A stretch of DNA of 5,083 bases from positions 1-5,083 of the forward strand of contig CACZSC010000105.1 in the NCBI GenBank assembly GCA_902783755.1, read 5' to 3'. The notes under the pieces are model-generated. The model was given only the letters and a program-made list of their open reading frames with translations. It was not told where the DNA came from and did no database searches. The stretch comes from an uncultured Ruminococcus sp. (lineage in GTDB: Bacteria; Bacillota; Clostridia; Oscillospirales; CAG-272). The position numbers and the translations under genes were made by a program. This document shows positions 4,900 to 5,083 of the stretch, one piece after another (positions within the stretch are counted from its first letter, which is position 1; each line of letters starts with the position of its first letter).

Positions 4900-5083
4900 C
4901 ATACTTCGAGTATTTTTAGAACCTTTATAAAATTATCCGGGAGCTCCGCTTCGATCCGCAGCTCCTCCCCGCTCACCGGATGTCTGAATACCAGCACGTG
5001 GGCGTGCAGCATCTGACCCGGTATAAGGTCGGGATGATGCTTCTCGAATGCGGTCTTCCCGCCGCCGTATACCGTGTCACCCA
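4899..5083 (-). CDS. RluA/RluD-family pseudouridine synthase, C-terminal end (5' part beyond window)
   Basis: Only the last 60 residues are present, beginning at GDTVYGGGK and ending KVLKILEV before TGA. The pattern GD..YG, then PGQMLHAHVLVFRHPVSGE (about 22-39 of the fragment), then a short acidic stretch and LPDNFIKVLKIL, is the conserved C-terminal end of RluA/RluD-type synthases, which isomerise specific uridines in 23S rRNA or tRNA. The catalytic Asp (HRLD motif) and any S4 domain are outside the window, so the exact subfamily cannot be told. The gene is convergent with cysS. Its stop codon touches the shared terminator stem and T run, with no spare bases between them. Confidence 0.9.
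   Translation of the reverse strand, partial: GDTVYGGGKTAFEKHHPDLIPGQMLHAHVLVFRHPVSGEELRIEAELPDNFIKVLKILEV

Overview
The window looks like a chromosomal segment from a low-to-mid-complexity Gram-positive anaerobe of the Clostridia. The evidence is a T-box riboswitch (essentially a Firmicutes/Actinobacteria device), strong GGAGG-type ribosome binding sites, near-consensus sigma-A promoters, and a short Bacillota-type CysE. The coding regions are fairly GC-rich (roughly 55-60 % by eye), yet use AGG/AGA for Arg and ATA for Ile freely, while the intergenic gaps are AT-rich. That mix resembles GC-rich Clostridia such as Family XIII/Anaerovoracaceae-like lineages, but this placement is an inference. 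No mobile element, CRISPR array, tRNA or rRNA gene is visible.

Layout. Positions 1-281 (minus) hold the N-terminal part of an ABC transporter ATPase, cut by the window edge. A 60-bp gap carries a plausible extended -10 promoter for it, with a perfect 12-bp palindrome in and beside the spacer. Positions 342-1190 (minus) encode a complete PgeF/YfiH laccase-domain protein. Positions 1191-1510 form a divergent control region: a candidate promoter for pgeF on the minus strand, a very good promoter on the plus strand (1256-1284), and a complete T-box leader (about 1291-1484) with a TGC (Cys) specifier, antiterminator and terminator. The plus-strand operon follows: cysE (1511-2215), a CPBP-family intramembrane protease with a long acidic tail (2217-3401), and cysS (3385-4848). 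A strong, probably bidirectional terminator (4863-4899) separates this operon from the convergent 3' end of an RluA/RluD-family pseudouridine synthase (4899-5083, minus).

How the genes work together. The T-box should read the charging state of tRNA-Cys. When cysteine is short, uncharged tRNA-Cys stabilises the antiterminator, and transcription continues into serine O-acetyltransferase (the first committed step of cysteine synthesis) and cysteinyl-tRNA synthetase (the consumer). The unexpected member is the membrane protease between them. It starts 1 nt after cysE stops and overlaps cysS by 17 nt, so it is almost certainly co-transcribed and probably translationally coupled. Its link to cysteine or tRNA-Cys physiology is unknown. 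This T-box-controlled cysE-CPBP-cysS arrangement is the most interesting feature of the window. The other genes look like ordinary housekeeping or transport functions.
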